From positions 868,001 through 932,000 of the forward strand of contig NC_079875.1 in assembly GCF_029227915.1 (NCBI RefSeq): a stretch of 64,000 nt of DNA. Direction: 5' to 3'. This document shows, one piece after another, positions 12,359 to 25,500 of this stretch. How positions within the stretch are numbered: the first letter of the stretch is position 1; every line of letters begins with the position of its first letter. Both the position numbers and the translations under genes were made by a program. The notes beneath the pieces are model-generated. The model saw only the letters and a list, made by a program, of their open reading frames with translations. It made no database searches and was not told the origin of the DNA. Origin of the DNA: Hydractinia symbiolongicarpus (taxonomy: Eukaryota; Cnidaria; Hydrozoa; Anthoathecata; Hydractiniidae).

Positions 12359-13870
12359 GGCCGAGTCCAGGATTTACGGGAAATCGCAGGTTTTCGTTTG
12401 CCGGCGATTAAACTTCTTTTATTCAGCGTCTCATCAAAAATGAAAACATTTTTAAAATCTACAAGTCTCATGCGCTTTAGTGGTGAAAAAGTAATTTAAA
12501 AAATCGTTCGGGAAATGAGTTTACTCCCTGGGTACTTTCTTTATATACTTTTGACTATACGGGCCAAGCCCGGGATTTACGGGAAATCGCGGGTTTTCGT
12601 TTGCCGGCGATTAAACTTCTTTTATTCAGCGTCTCATCAAAAATAAAAACATTTTCAAAAACTACAAGTCTCATGGGCTTTAGTAGTGAAATAATAATTT
12701 AAAAAATCGTTTGGGAAATGAGTTTACTCCCTGGGTACTTTCTTTGTATACTTTTGACTATACGGGCCGAGTCCAGGATTTACGGGAAATCGCAGGTTTT
12801 CGTTTGCCGGCGATTAAACTTCTTCTATTCAACGTCTCATCAAGAATGAAAACATTTTTAAAAACTACAAGTCTCATGCGTTTTAGTGGTGAAAAAGTAA
12901 TTTAAAAAATCGTTCGGGAAATGAGTTTACTCCCTGGGTACTTTCTTTATATACTTTTGACTATACGGGCCAAGCCCGGGATTTACGGGAAATCGCGGGT
13001 TTTCGTTTGCCGGCGATTAAACTTCTTTTATTCAGCGTCTCATCAAAAATGAAAACATTTTTAAAAACTACAAGTCTTATGCGTTTTAGTGGTGAAAAAA
13101 TAATTTAAAAAATCGTTCTGAAAATGAGTTTACTCCCTGGGTACTTTCTTTGTATACTTTTGACTATACGGGCCGAGTCCGGGATTTACGGGAAATCGCA
13201 GGTTTTCGTTTGCCGGCGATTAAACCACTTTCATTAAGCGTCTCATCAAAAATGAAAGCAATTCTAAAAACTACAAGTCTCATGCGTTTTAGTGGTGAAG
13301 AAATAATTTAAAAAATCGTTCGGGAAATGAATTTACTCCCTGGGTACTTTCTTTATATACTTTTGACTATACGGGCCAAGCCCGGGATTTACGGGAAATC
13401 GCGGGTTTTCGTTTGCCGGCGATTAAACTTCTTTTATTCAGCGTCTCATCAAAAATGAAAACATTTTTAAAAACTACAAGTCTTATGCGTTTTAGTGATG
13501 AAAAAATAATTTAAAAAATCGTTCTGGAAATAAGTTTACTCCCTGGGTACTTTCTTTGTATACTTTTGACTATACGGGCCGAGTCCGGGATTTACGGGAA
13601 ATCGCAGGTTTTCGTTTGCCGGCGATTAAACCACTTTCATTAAGCGTCTCATCAAAAATGAAAACATTTCTGAAAACTACAAGTCTCATGCGTTTTAGTG
13701 GTGAAGAAATAATTTAAAAATTCGTTCGGGAAATGAGTTTACTCACTGGGTACTTTCCTTGTATACTTTTGACTATACGGGCCGAGTCCGGGATTTACGG
13801 GAAATCGCGGGTTTTCGTTTGCCGGCGATTAAACTTCTTTTATTCAGCGTCTCATCAAAAATGAAAACAT
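12305..13870. repeat. Shortened relative of 8.45-10.64 kb
   Basis: It begins with the TTTAAAATCTACAAG subtype, then CTTTATATAC, then TTCAACGTCTCATCAAGAATG, and then the GAATTTACTCC unit, in the same order as at 8448-10640 but three units fewer. Every missing piece is a whole number of units, so the register is preserved. Confidence 0.72.
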
Positions 13871-16092
13871 TTTTGGAAACTGCAAGTCTCATGCGTTTTA
13901 GTGGCGAAAAAATAATTTAAAAAATCGTTCGGGAAATGAGTTTACTCCCTGGGTACTTTCTTTGTATACATTCGTCTATACGGGCCAAGCCCGGGATTTA
14001 CGGGAAATCGCGGGATTTCGTTTGCCGGCGATTAAACCTCTTTCATTAAGCGTCTCATCAAAAATGAAAACATTTTTAAAAACTACAAGTCTCATGCGTT
14101 TTAGTGGTGAAAAAATAATTTAAAAAATCGTTCGGGAAATGAGTTTACTCCCTCGGTACTTTCTTTGTATACTTTGGACTATACGGGCCAAACCCGGGAT
14201 TTACGGGAAATCGCGGGTTTTCGTTTGCCGGCGATTAAATTTCTTTCATTAACCGTCTCATCAAAAATGAAAACATATTTGAAAACTACAAGTCTCATGC
14301 GTTTTAGTGGTGAAAAAAAAATTAAAAAATCGTTCGGGAAATGAGTTTACTCCCTGGGTACTTTCTTTGTATTCATTCGTCTATACGGGCCAAGCCCGGG
14401 ATTTACGGGAAATCGCGGGATTTCGTTTGCCGGCGATTAAACCTCTTTCATTAAGCGTCTCATCAAAAATGAAAACATTTTTAAAATCTACAAGTCTCAT
14501 GCGCTTTAGTGGTGAAAAAGTAATTTAAAAAATCGTTCGGGAAATGAGTTTACTCCCTGGGTACTTTCTTTATATACTTTTGACTATACGGGCCAAGCCC
14601 GGGATTTACGGGAAATCGCGGGTTTTCGTTTGCCGGCGATTAAACTTCTTTTATTCAGCGTTTCATCAAAAATGAAAACATTTTTAAAAACTACAAGTCT
14701 CTTACGTTTTAGTGGTGAAAAAATAATTTAAAAATTCGTTCAGGAAATGAGTTTACTCACTGGGTACTTTCCTTGTATACTTTTAACTATACGGACCGAG
14801 TCTGGGATTTACGGGAAATCGCGGGTTTTCGTTTGCCGGCGATTAAACTTCTTTTATTCAGCGTCTCATCAAAAATAAAAACATTTTCAAAAACTGCAAG
14901 TCTCATGGGCTTTAGTAGTGAAATAATAATTTAAAAAATCGTTTGGGAAATGAGTTTACTCCCTGGGTACTTTCTTTGTATACTTTTGACTATACGGGCC
15001 GAGTCCAGGATTTACGGGAAATCGCAGGTTTTCGTTTGCCGGCGATTAAACTTCTTTTATTCAACGTCTCATCAAGAATGAAAACATTTTTAAAAACTAC
15101 AAGTCTCATGCGTTTTAGTGGTGAAAAAGTAATTTAAAAAATCGTTCGGGAAATGAGTTTACTCCCTGGGTACTTTCTTTATATACTTTTGACTATACGG
15201 GCCAAGCCCGGGATTTACGGGAAATCGCGGGTTTTCGTTTGCCGGCGATTAAACTTCTTTTATTCAGCGTCTCATCAAAAATGAAAACATTTTTAAAAAC
15301 TACAAGTCTTATGCGTTTTAGTGGTGAAAAAATAATTTAAAAAATCGTTCTGAAAATGAGTTTACTCCCTGGGTACTTTCTTTGTATACTTTTGACTATA
15401 CGGGCCGAGTCCGGGATTTACGGGAAATCGCAGGTTTTCGTTTGCCGGCGATTAAACCACTTTCATTAAGCGTCTCATCAAAAATGAAAACAATTCTAAA
15501 AACTACAAGTCTCATGCGTTTTAGTGGTGAAGAAATAATTTAAAAAATCGTTCGGGAAATGAATTTACTCCCTGGGTACTTTCTTTATATACTTTTGACT
15601 ATACGGGCCAAGCCCGGGATTTACGGGAAATCGCGGGTTTTCGTTTGCCGGCGATTAAACTTCTTTTATTCAGCGTCTCATCAAAAATGAAAACATTTTT
15701 AAAAACTACAAGTCTTATGCGTTTTAGTGATGAAAAAATAATTTAAAAAATCGTTCTGGAAATAAGTTTACTCCCTGGGTACTTTCTTTGTATACTTTTG
15801 ACTATACGGGCCGAGTCCGGGATTTACGGGAAATCGCAGGTTTTCGTTTGCCGGCGATTAAACCACTTTCATTAAGCGTTTCATCAAAAATGAAAACATT
15901 TCTGAAAACTACAACTCTCATGCGTTTTAGTGGTGAAGAAATAATTTAAAAATTCGTTCGGGAAATGAGTTTACTCACTGGGTACTTTCCTTGTATACTT
16001 TTGACTATACGGGCCGAGTCCGGGATTTACGGGAAATCGCGGGTTTTCGTTTGCCGGCGATTAAACTTCTTTTATTCAGCGTCTCATCAAAA
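12630..16092. repeat. Second 11-unit-offset pair (2,232 bp)
   Basis: Bases 12630-13860 match 14862-16092 at offset 2232. Shared markers are ATAAAAACATTTTCAAAAAC, TTCAACGTCTCATCAAGAATG, GTTCTGAAAATGAG, GAATTTACTCC, TTTTAGTGATG and GGAAATAAGTTTAC. Between the halves, 13871-14480 follows 11435-12044 at an offset of 2436 (12 units), and 14480-14860 follows the 8.6-9.0 kb segment. The region is therefore a mosaic. Confidence 0.75.
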
Positions 16093-18390
16093 ATGAAAAC
16101 ATTTTTAAAAAATACAAGTCTCATGGGCTTTAGTGGTGAAATAATAATTTAAAAAATCGTTTGGGAAATGAGTTTACTCCCTCGGTACTTTCTTTGTATA
16201 CCTTTGACTATACGGGCCGAGTCCGGGACTTACGGAAAATCGCAGGTTTTCGTTTGCCGGCGATTAAACTTCTTTTATTCAGCGTCTCATCAAAAATGAA
16301 AACATTTTTAAAAACTACAATTCTCATGCGTTTTAGTGGTGAAAAAATAATTTAAAAATTCGTTAGGGAAATGAGTTTACTCACTGGGTACTTTCCTTGT
16401 ATACTTTTGACTATACGGGCCAAGCCGGGATTTACGGTAAATCGCAGGTTTTCGTTTGCCGGCGATTAAACTTCTTTTATTCAGCGTCTCATCAAAAATG
16501 AAAACATTTTTGAAAACTACAAGTCTCATGCGTTTTAGTGGTGAAAAAATAATTTAAAAATTCGTTAAGGAAATGAGTTTACTCACTGGGTACTTTCCTT
16601 GTATACTTTTGACTATTCGGGCCGAGACCGGGATTTACGGGAAATTGCGGGTTTTCGTTTGCCGGCGATTAAACTTCTTTTATTCAGCGTCTCATCAAAA
16701 ATGAAAACATTTTTAAAAACTACAAGTCTCATGGGCTTTAGTAGTGAAATAACAATTTAAAAAATCGTTTGGGAAATGAGTTTACTCCCTGGGTACTTTC
16801 TTTGTATACTTTTGACTATACGGGCCGAGTCCAGGATTTACGGGAAATCGCAGGTTTTCGTTTGCCGGCGATTAAACTTCTTTTATTCAACGTCTCATCA
16901 AGAATGAAAACATTTTTAAAAACTACAAGTCTCATGCGTTTTAGTGGTGAAAAAATAATTTAAAAAATCGTTCTGGAAATGAGTTTACTCCCTGGGTACT
17001 TTCTTTGTATACTTTTGACTATACGGGCCGAGTCCGGGATTTACGGGAAATCGCGGGTTTTCGTTTGCCGGCGATTAAACTTCTTTTATTCAGCGTCTCA
17101 TCAAAAATGAAAACATTTTTAAAAAATACAAGTCTCATGGGCTTTAGTGGTGAAATAATAATTTAAAAAATCGTTTGGGAAATGAGTTTACTCCCTCGGT
17201 ACTTTCTTTGTATACTTTTGACTATACGGGCCGAGTCCAGGATTTACGGGAAATCGCAGGTTTTCGTTTGCCGGCGATTAAACTTCTTTTATTCAGCGTC
17301 TCATCAAAAATGAAAACATTTTTAAAAACTACAAGTCTTATGCGTTTTAGTGGTGAAAAAATAATTTAAAAAATCGTTCTGGAAATGAGTTTACTCCCTG
17401 GGTACTTTCTTTGTATACTTTTGACTATACGGGCCGAGTCCGGGATTTACGGGAAATCGCAGGTTTTCGTTTGCCGGCGATTAAACCACTTTCATTAAGC
17501 GTCTCATCAAAAATGAAAACATTTCTGAAAACTACAAGTCTCATGCGTTTTAGTGGTGAAGAAATAATTTAAAAATTCGTTCGGGAAATGAGTTTACTCA
17601 CTGGGTACTTTCCTTGTATACTTTTGACTATACGGGCCGAGTCCGGGATTTACGGGAAATCGCGGGTTTTCGTTTGCCGGCGATTAAACTTCTTTTATTC
17701 AGCGTCTCATCAAAAATGAAAACATTTTTAAAAAATACAAGTCTCATGGGCTTTAGTGGTGAAATAATAATTTAAAAAATCGTTTGGGAAATGAGTTTAC
17801 TCCCTCGGTACTTTCTTTGTATACCTTTGACTATACGGGCCGAGTCCGGGACTTACGGAAAATCGCAGGTTTTCGTTTGCCGGCGATTAAACTTCTTTTA
17901 TTCAGCGTCTCATCAAAAATGAAAACATTTTTGAAAACTACAAGTCTCATGCGTTTTAGTGGTGAAAAAATAATTTAAAAATTCGTTAGGGAAATGAGTT
18001 TACTCACTGGGTACTTTCCTTGTATACTTTTGACTATACGGGCCAAGCCGGGATTTACGGGAAATCGCAGGTTTTCGTTTGCCGGCGATTAAACTTCTTT
18101 TATTCAGCGTCTCATCAAAAATGAAAACATTTTTGAAAACTACAAGTCTCATGCGTTTTAGTGGTGAAAAAATAATTTAAAAATTCGTTAAGGAAATGAG
18201 TTTACTCACTGGGTACTTTCCTTGTATACTTTTGACTATTCGGGCCGAGACCGGGATTTACGGGAAATTGCGGGTTTTCGTTTGCCGGCGATTAAACTTC
18301 TTTTATTCAGCGTCTCATCAAAAATGAAAACATTTTTAAAAACTACAAGTCTCATGGGCTTTAGTGGTGAAATAATAATTTAAAAAATCG
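15750..18390. repeat. 8-unit-offset duplication (1,623 bp)
   Basis: Bases 15750-16760 match 17373-18383 at offset 1623. Shared markers include TATACCTTTGAC with GGACTTACGGAAAATCG, the shortened AAGCCGGGATTT (16418 and 18041), TTCGTTAAGGAAATGAG and GACTATTCGGGCC. The unit at 16769 differs from its partner at 18392, which marks the right end of the match. Confidence 0.78.
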
Positions 18391-19611
18391 TTTGGGAAAT
18401 GAGTTTACTCCCTGGGTACTTTCTTTGTATACTTTTGACTATACGGGCCGAGTACGGGATTTACGGAAAATCGCAGGTTTTCGTTTGCCGGCGATTAAAC
18501 TTCTTTTATTCAGCGTCTCATCAAAAAGGAAAACATTTTTGAAAACTACAAGTCTCATGCGTTGTGGTGGTGAAAAAATAATTTAAAAAATCGTTCGGGA
18601 AATGAGTTTACACCCTGGGTACTTTCTTTGTATACTTTTGACTATACGGGCCGAGTCCGGGATTTACGGGAAATCGCAGGTTTTCGTTTGCCGGTGATTA
18701 AACTTCTTTTATTCAGCGTCTCATCAAAAATGAAAACATTTTTGAAAACTGCAAGTCTCATACGTTTTAGTGGTGAAAAAATATTTTAAAAATTCGTTCG
18801 GGAAATGAGTTTACTCACTGGGTACTTTCCTTGTATACTTTTAACTATACGGGCCGAGTCCGGGATTTACGGGAAATCGCGGGTTTTCGTTTGCCGGCGA
18901 TTAAACTTCTTTTATTCAGCGTCTCATCAAAAATGAAAACATTTTTAAAAACTACAAGTCTCATGGGCTTTAGTGGTGAAATAATAATTTAAAAAATCGT
19001 TTGGGAAATGAGTTTACTGCCTGGGTACTTTCTTTGTATACTTTTGACAATACGGGCCGAGTCCAGGATTTACGGGAAATCGCAGGTTTTCGTTTGCCGG
19101 CGATTAAACTTCTTTTATTCAGCGTCTCATCAAAAATGAAAACATTTCTAAAAACTACAAGTCTCATGCGTTTAAGTGGTGAAAAAGTAATTTAAAAAAT
19201 CGTTGGGGAAATGAGTTTACTCCCTGGGTACTTTCTTTGTATACTTTTGACTATACGGGCCAAGCCCGGGATTTACGGGAAATTGCGGGTTTTCGTTTGC
19301 CGGCCATTAAACTTCTTTTATTCAGCGTCTCATCAAAAATGAAAACATTTTTAAAAACTACAAGTCTTATGCGTTTTAGTGGTGAAAAAGTAATTTAAAA
19401 AATCGTTCTGGAAATGAGTTTACTCCCTGGGTACTTTCTTTGTATACATTCGACTATACGGGCCAAGCCCCGGATTTTCGGGAAAACACGGGATTTCGTT
19501 TGCCGGCGATTAAACCTCTTTCATTAAGCGTCTCATCAAAAATGAAAACATTTTTGAAAATTACAAGTGTCATGCGTTTTAGTGGTGAAAAAATAATTTA
19601 AAAAATCGTTC

Positions 19612-19813
19612 GGGAAATGAGTTTACTCCCTGGGTACTTTCTTTGTATACTTTTGACTTTACGGGCCGAGTCCGGGATTTACGGAAAATCGCGGATTTTC
19701 GTTTGCCGGCGATTAAACTTCTTTTATTCAGCGTCCCATCAAATATGAAAATATTTTTGAAAACTACAAGTCTCATGCGTTTAGTGGTAAAAAAATAATA
19801 TAAAAAATCGTTC
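19612..19813 (+). repeat. CCCATCAAATATG monomer subtype (202 bp)
   Basis: This unit has GACTTTACGGG in place of GACTATACGGG, TTACGGAAAATCGCGG, CCCATCAAATATG, and a shortened end GCGTTTAGTGGTA followed by AATAATATAA. The CCCATCAAATATG marker returns near 23996, 24401, 25211, 26630, 46720 and 48950, usually followed by a unit with GGTCAAGTCCGGGG. The GACTTTACGG change removes a reverse-strand TAG, which explains why an antisense open frame appears in this subtype. Confidence 0.82.
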
Positions 19814-20329
19814 GGGAAATGAGTTTACTCCCTGGGTACTTTCTTTGTATACTTTTGACTATACGGGTCAAGTCCGGGGTTTACGGGAAATGGCGGGTTT
19901 TCGTTTGCCGGCGATTAAACTTCTTTTATTCAGCGTCTCATCAAAAATGAAAACATTTTTGAAAACTACAAGTCTCATGCGTTTTAGTGGTGAAAAGATA
20001 ATTTAAAAAATCGTTTTGAGAATGAGTTTACTCACAGGGTACTTTCTTTGTATACTTTGGACTATACGGGCCGAGTCTGGGATTTACGGGAAATCGCGGC
20101 TTTTCGTTTGCTGGCGATTAAACCACCTTCATTAAGCGTCTCATCAAAAATGAAAATATTTCTGAAAACTACAAGTCTCATGCGTTTTAGTGGTGAAAAA
20201 ATAGTTTAAAAAATCGTTCGGGAAATGAGTTTACTCACAGGGTACTTTCTTTGTATACATTCGACTATACGGGCCAAACCCGGGATTTACGGGAAATCGC
20301 GGGTTTTCGTTTGCCGGCGATTACACTTC

Positions 20330-21850
20330 TTTTATTCAACGTCTCATCAAGAATGAAAACATTTTTAAAAACTACAAGTCTCATGCGTTTTAGTGGTGAA
20401 AAAGTAATTTAAAAAATCGTTCGGGAAATGAGTTTACTCCCTGGGTACTTTCTTTATATACTTTTGACTATACGGGCCAAGGCCGGGATTTACGGGAAAT
20501 CGCGGGTTTTCGTTTGCCGGCGATTAAACTTCTTTTATTCAGCGTCTCATCAAAAATGAAAACATTTTTAAAAAATACAAGTCTTATGCGTTTTAGTGGT
20601 GAAAAAATAATTTAAAAAATCGTTCTGGAAATGAGTTTACTCCCTGGGTACTTTCTTTGTATACTTTTGACTATACGGGCCGAGTCCGGGATTTACGGGA
20701 AATCGCAGGTTTTCGTTTGCCGGCGATTAAACCACTTTCATTAAGCGTCTCATCAAAAATGAAAACAATTCTAAAAACTACAAGTCTCATGCGTTTAAGT
20801 GGTGAAGAAATAATTTAAAAATTCGTTCGGGAAATGAGTTTACTCCCTGGGTACTTTCCTTGTATACTTTTGACTATACGGGCCGAGTCCGGGATTTACG
20901 GGAAATCGCGGGTTTTCGTTTGCCGGCGATTAAACTTCTTTTATTCAGCGTCTCATCAAAAATGAAAACATTTTTAAAAAATACAAGTCTCATGGGCTTT
21001 AGTGGTGAAATAATAATTTAAAAAATCGTTTGGGAAATGAGTTTACTCCCTCGGTACTTTCTTTGTATACTTTTGACTATACGGGCCGAGTCCAGGATTT
21101 ACGGGAAATCGCAGGTTTTCGTTTGCCGGCGATTAAACTTCTTTTATTCAGCGTCTCATCAAAAATGAAAACATTTTTAAAAACTACAAGTCTCATGCGT
21201 TTTAGTGGTGAAAAAGTAATTTAAAAAATCGTTCGAGAAATGAGTTTACTCCCTGGGTATTTTGTTTATATACTTTTGACTATACGGGCCAAGCCCGGGA
21301 TTTACGGGAAATCGCGGGTTTTCGTTTGCCGGCGATTAAACTTCTTTTATTCAGCGTCTCATCAAAAATGAAAACATTTTTAAAAACTACAAGTCTTATG
21401 CGTTTTAGTGGTGAAAAAATAATTTAAAAAATCGTTCTGGAAATGAGTTTACTCCCTGGGTACTATCTTTGTATACTTTTGACTATACGGGCCGAGTCCG
21501 GGATTTACGGAAAATCGCAGGTTTTCGTTTGCCGGCGATTAAACCACTTTCATTAAGCGTCTCATCAAAAATGAAAACGTTTCTGAAAACTACAAGTCTC
21601 ATGCGTTTTAGTGGTGAAGAAATAATTTAAAAATTCGTTCGGGAAATGAGTTTACTCACTGGGTACTTTCCTTGTATACTTTTGACTATACGGGCCGAGT
21701 CCGGGATTTACGGGAAATCGCGGGTTTTCGTTTGCCGGCGATTAAACTTCTTTTATTCAGCATCTCATCAAAAATGAAAACATTTTTAAAAAATACAAGT
21801 CTCATGGGCTTTAGTGGTGAAATAATAATTTAAAAAATCGTTTGGGAAAT
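20330..21850. repeat. Relative of the 9.2-10.7 kb segment
   Basis: The order TTCAACGTCTCATCAAGAATG, CTTTATATAC, GTTCTGGAAATGAG with AAACCACTTTC, AACAATTCTAAAAAC, and then a CCCTCGG unit with GTAATTTAA matches 9170-10690 at an offset near 11,161 (55 units less four bases). It is an example of long-range relatedness across intervening unrelated subtypes. Confidence 0.65.
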
Positions 21851-23672
21851 GAGTTTACTCCCTCGGTACTTTCTTTGTATACCTTTGACTATACGGGCCG
21901 AGTCCGGGATTTACGGGAAATCGCAGGTTTTCGTTTGCCGGCAATTAAACCAATTTCATTAAGCGTCTCATCAAAAATGAAAACATTTCTGAAAACTACA
22001 AGTCTCATGCGTTTTAGTGGTGAAGAAATAATTTAAAAATTCGTTCGGGAAATGATTTTACTCACTGGGTACTTTCCTTGTATACTTTTGACTATACGGG
22101 CCGAGTCCGGGATTTACGGGAAATCGCGGGTTTTCGTTTGCCGGCGATTAAACTTCTTTTATTCAGCGTCTCATCAAAAATGAAAACATTTTTAAAAAAT
22201 ACAAGTCTCATGGGCTTTAGTGGTGAAATAATAATTTAAAAAATCGTTTGGGAAATGAGTTTACTCCCTCGGTACTTTCTTTGTATACCTTTGACTATAC
22301 GGGCCGAGTCCGGGACTTACGGAAAATCGCAGGTTTTCGTTTGCCGGCGATTAAACTTCTTTTATTCAGCGTCTCATCAAAAATGAAAACATTTTTGAAA
22401 ACTACAAGTCTCATGCGTTTTAGTGGTGAAAAAATAATTTAAAAATTCGTTAGGGAAATGAGTTTACTCACTGGGTACTTTCCTTGTATACTTTTGACTA
22501 TACGGGCCAAGCCGGGATTTACGGGAAATCGCAGGTTTTCGTTTGCCGGCAATTAAACTTCTTTTATTCAGCGTCTCATCAAAAATGAAAACATTTTTGA
22601 AAACTACAAGTCTCATGCGTTTTAGTGGTGAAAAAATAATTTAAAAATTCGTTAAGGAAATGAGTTTACTCACTGGGTACTTTCCTTGTATACTTTTGAC
22701 TATTCGGGCCGAGACCGGGATTTACGGGAAATTGCGGGTTTTCGTTTGCCGGCGATTAAACTTCTTTTATTCAGCGTCTCATCAAAAATGAAAACATTTT
22801 TAAAAACTACAAGTCTCATGGGCTTTAGTGGTGAAATAATAATTTAAAAAATCGTTTGGGAAATGAGTTTACTCCCTGGTTACTTTCTTTGTATACTTTT
22901 GACTATACGGGCCGAGTACGGGATTTACGAAAAATCGCAGGTTTTCGTTTGCCGGCGATTAAACTTCTTTTATTCAGCGTCTCATCAAAAAGGAAAACAT
23001 TTTTGAAAACTACAAGTCTCATGCGTTGTGGTGGTGAAAAAATAATTTAAAAAATCGTTCGGGAAATGAGTTTACACCCTGGGTACTTTTTTTGTATACT
23101 TTTGACTATACGGGCCGAGTCCGGGATTTACGGGAAATCGCAGGTTTTCGTTTGCCGGCGATTAAACTTCTTTTATTCAGCGTCTCATCAAAAATGAAAA
23201 CATTTTTGAAAACTGCAAGTCTCATACGTTTTAGTGGTGAAAAAATATTTTAAAAATTCGTTCGGGAAATGAGTTTACTCACTGGGTACTTTCCTTGTAT
23301 ACTTTTAACTATACGGGCCGATTTCGGGATTTACGGGAAATCGCGGGTTTTCGCTTGCCGGCGATTAAACTTCTTTTATTCAGCGTCTCATCAAAAATGA
23401 AAACATTTTTAAAAACTACAAGTCTCATGGGCTTTAGTGGTGAAATAATAATTTAAAAAATCGTTTGGGAAATGAGTTTACTGCCTGGGTACTTTCTTTG
23501 TATACTTTTGACAATACGGGCCGAGTCCAGGATTTACGGGAAATTGCAGGTTTTCGTTTGCCGGCGATTAAACTTCTTTTATTCAGCGTCTCATCAAAAA
23601 TGAAAACATTTCTAAAAACTACAAGTCTCATGCGTTTAAGTGGTGAAAAAATAATTTAAAAAATCGTTCTGG

Positions 23673-25500
23673 AAATGAGTTTACTCCCTGGGTACTTTCT
23701 TTGTATACATTCGACTATACGGGCCAAGCCCCGGATTTTCGGGAAAACACGGGATTTCGTTTGCCGGCGATTAAACCTCTTTCATTAAGCGTCTCATCAA
23801 AAATGAAAACATTTTTGAAAACTACAAGTCTCACGCGTTTTAGTGGTGAAAAAATAATTTAAAAAATCGTTCGGGAAATGAGTTTACTCCCTGGGTACTT
23901 TCTTTGTATACTTTTGACTTTACGGGCCGAGTCCGGGATTTACGGAAAATCGCGGATTTTCGTTTGCCGGCGATTAAACTTCTTTTATTCAGCGTCCCAT
24001 CAAATATGAAAATATTTTTAAAAACTACAAGTCTTATGCGTTTTAGTGGTGAAAAAATAATTTAAAAAATCGTTCTGGAAATGAGTTTACTCCCTGGGTA
24101 CTTTCTTTGTATACATTCGACTATACGGGCCAAGCCCCGGATTTTCGGGAAAACACGGGATTTCGTTTGCCGGCGATTAAACCTCTTTCATTAAGCGTCT
24201 CATCAAAAATGAAAACATTTTTGAAAACTACAAGTCTCATGCGTTTTAGTGGTGAAAAAATAATTTAAAAAATCGTTCGGGAAATGAGTTTACTCCCTGG
24301 GTACTTTCTTTGTATACTTTTGACTTTACGGGCCGAGTCCGGGATTTACGGAAAATCGCGGATTTTCGTTTGCCGGCGATTAAACTTCTTTTATTCAGCG
24401 TCCCATCAAATATGAAAATATTTTTGAAAACTACAAGTCTCATGCGTTTAGTGGTAAAAAAATAATATAAAAAATCGTTCGGGAAATGAGTTTACTCCCT
24501 GGGTACTTCCTTTGTATACTTTTGACTATACGGGTCAAGTCCGGGGTTTACGGGAAATGGCGGGTTTTCGTTTGCCGGCGATTAAACTTCTTTTATTCAG
24601 CGTCTCATCAAAAATGAAAACATTTTTGAAAACTACAAGTCTCATGCGTTTTAGTGGTGAAAAGATAATTTAAAAAATCGTTTTGAGAATGAGTTTACTC
24701 ACAGGGTACTTTCTTTGTATACTTTTGACTATACGGGCCAAGCCCGGGATTTACGGGAAATTGCGGGTTTTCGTTTGCCGGCGATTAAACTTCTTTTATT
24801 CAGCGTCTCATCAAAAATGAAAACATTTTTAAAAACTACAAGTCTTATGCGTTTTAGTGGTGAAAAAATAATTTAAAAAATCGTTCTGGAAATGAGTTTA
24901 CTCCCTGGGTACTTTCTTTGTATACATTCGACTATACGGGCCAAGCCCCGGATTTTCGGGAAAACACGGGATTTCGTTTGCCGGCGATTAAACCTCTTTC
25001 ATTAAGCGTCTCATCAAAAATGAAAACATTTTGAAAACTACAAGTCTCATGCGTTTTAGTGGTGAAAAAATAATTTAAAAAATCGTTCGGGAAATGAGTT
25101 TACTCCCTGGGTACTTTCTTTGTATACTTTTGACTTTACGGGCCGAGTCCGGGATTTACGGAAAATCGCGGATTTTCGTTTGCCGGCGATTAAACTTCTT
25201 TTATTCAGCGTCCCATCAAATATGAAAATATTTTTGAAAACTACAAGTCTCATGCGTTTAGTGGTAAAAAAATAATATAAAAAATCGTTCGGGAAATGAG
25301 TTTACTCCCTGGGTACTTTCTTTGTATACTTTTGACTATACGGGTCAAGTCCGGGGTTTACGGGAAATGGCGGGTTTTCGTTTGCCGGCGATTAAACTTC
25401 TTTTATTCAGCGTCTCATCAAAAATGAAAACATTTTTGAAAACTACAAGTCTCATGCGTTTTAGTGGTGAAAAGATAATTTAAAAAATCGTTTTGAGAAT
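23673..25500. repeat. 4-unit-offset duplication (~810 bp)
   Basis: Bases about 24070-24690 match 24880-25500 at offset 810 (four units less two bases). The lead unit has AAGCCCCGGATTTTCGGG followed by AAAACACGGG and occurs near 19465, 23726, 24126 and 24936. The next unit is the CCCATCAAATATG subtype and then the GGTCAAGTCC subtype. One T is missing from the T-run near 25031. Confidence 0.75.

Larger units (their letters stand above)
17430..23647. repeat. 22-unit-offset duplication (4,464 bp, twice 2,232)
   Basis: Bases 17430-19183 match 21894-23647 at a constant offset of 4464, twice the 2232 seen elsewhere. Shared markers are CCTTTGAC, AAGCCGGGATTT, TTAAGGAAATGAG, GACTATTCGGG, GCGTTGTGGTGG, ACATACG-type CTCATACGTTTT and GACAATACGGGCC. 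The copies differ by scattered point changes, for example CCTGGTTAC near 22877 and TTCGCTTGCC near 23352. Confidence 0.8.

Noticed and set aside
16360-16385. TTAGGG within GTTAGGGAAATGAG, resembling a telomere repeat
   Set aside because: It is a single word per unit in one subtype, caused by one substitution (TTCGGG to TTAGGG). There is no tandem telomeric run.
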